This document shows positions 4,936 through 5,069 of a DNA stretch of 5,069 nucleotides, one piece after another (the first letter of the stretch is position 1; every line of letters starts with the position of its first letter). Source of the DNA: CAYVBN01 sp964538565 (GTDB lineage: Bacteria; Pseudomonadota; Alphaproteobacteria; Rhizobiales; Xanthobacteraceae). The notes beneath the pieces are model-generated. The model had not been told where the DNA came from and ran no database searches. It saw nothing but the letters and a program-made list of their open reading frames with translations. The DNA is taken from the NCBI GenBank assembly GCA_964538565.1, contig CAZIGW010000106.1:1-5069 (forward strand). The letters run 5' to 3'. Made by a program: the position numbers and the translations under genes.

Positions 4936-5069
4936 GACTTAACCAAATGGGTGACACCTCAAAACAGCTCCGCCTGCTTCCAAAAGGCGGCGACGAGGGT
5001 CCTCCGCCGTTGCATGGAACGTAGCCTCGATCGAGCAGCGTGTTTCAGGTGAGGCAAATCCCTGGCACA
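4924..5069 (-). mobile_element. Possible insertion-sequence end with minus-strand transposase tail (speculative)
   Basis: Cas2 homology ends abruptly at about 4926, followed by AT-rich sequence (4924-4970) unlike its surroundings. On the minus strand a frame is open from the window edge to TGA (forward 4959-4961), ending in the basic and aromatic stretch RSMQRRRTLVAAFWKQAELF. A stop about 25-35 bases from the junction is what one expects for a transposase gene near the end of an insertion sequence. A second minus frame is also open from the edge to TAA at 4939-4941, so the choice of frame is uncertain. No matching terminal repeat lies in the window and I cannot name an IS family. It may instead be unrelated flanking DNA brought in by a deletion. 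Apart from this I see no gene after 4936. Confidence 0.25.

Noticed and set aside
4680..5024. Long forward frame across the cas1/cas2 region beginning at the ATG at 4680.
   Set aside because: It is out of frame with the recognisable Cas1 and Cas2 sequences and has Arg/Ser/Cys-rich shadow composition.
4975..5069. Possible start of a CRISPR array after the cas2 fragment (palindrome CTCGATCGAG at 5026-5035, GGCGG/CCGCC inverted repeat near 4987-5008).
   Set aside because: Only one copy of any candidate unit is present and no direct repeat of 20 bases or more recurs before the window ends. The palindromes alone do not make a CRISPR repeat.

Overview
The window is GC-rich DNA with strongly GC-biased third codon positions, and its protein families are typical of Proteobacteria (an AraC regulator with a DUF6597-type N-terminus, a DUF6265 protein, a SymE-type toxin, a type I-G-like CRISPR adaptation pair). 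A gammaproteobacterium of the Xanthomonadales/Steroidobacter kind, or a betaproteobacterium, fits best. This is inferred from family distribution, not from a marker gene.

Layout, left to right. (1) Positions 3-119 hold the C-terminal end of an unrecognised protein. (2) Positions 120-637 hold no intact gene but carry a clear SymE-like toxin remnant (about 295-465) whose 3' end has an exact in-frame 12-bp tandem duplication, then a strong hairpin (531-562) and a perfect Shine-Dalgarno sequence set unusually far from the next start. (3) Positions 638-2455 encode a 605-aa NERD nuclease-superfamily 1 helicase fusion with all key motifs intact, the best-preserved nucleic-acid enzyme here. (4) Positions 2489-3043, minus strand and convergent with the helicase, encode a 184-aa DUF1444/YtpQ-like protein. 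(5) Positions 3157-4002 (minus) and 4081-4545 (plus) are a divergent pair, an AraC-family regulator and a secreted DUF6265 protein, sharing a 78-bp intergenic region with a 7-bp inverted repeat. (6) Positions 4546-5069 look gene-poor but hold the broken remains of a CRISPR adaptation module: the last ~37 codons of cas1, a 2-nt gap, and the first ~37 codons of cas2. Cas2 stops in an AT-rich junction after which the DNA looks like the 3' end of a minus-strand, insertion-sequence-like unit.

Reading the window as a whole: it resembles a decayed accessory or defence region. An intact nuclease-helicase lies next to a decayed SymE toxin, and the far end carries a cas1-cas2 relic cut at both ends. 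The AraC/DUF6265 pair and the DUF1444-like gene look like ordinary chromosomal genes interspersed between these pieces. No tRNA, rRNA or repeated CRISPR unit can be seen. The most useful result is the recognition of the cas1/cas2 fragments and the SymE remnant, all of which are easily missed because they are short or broken.
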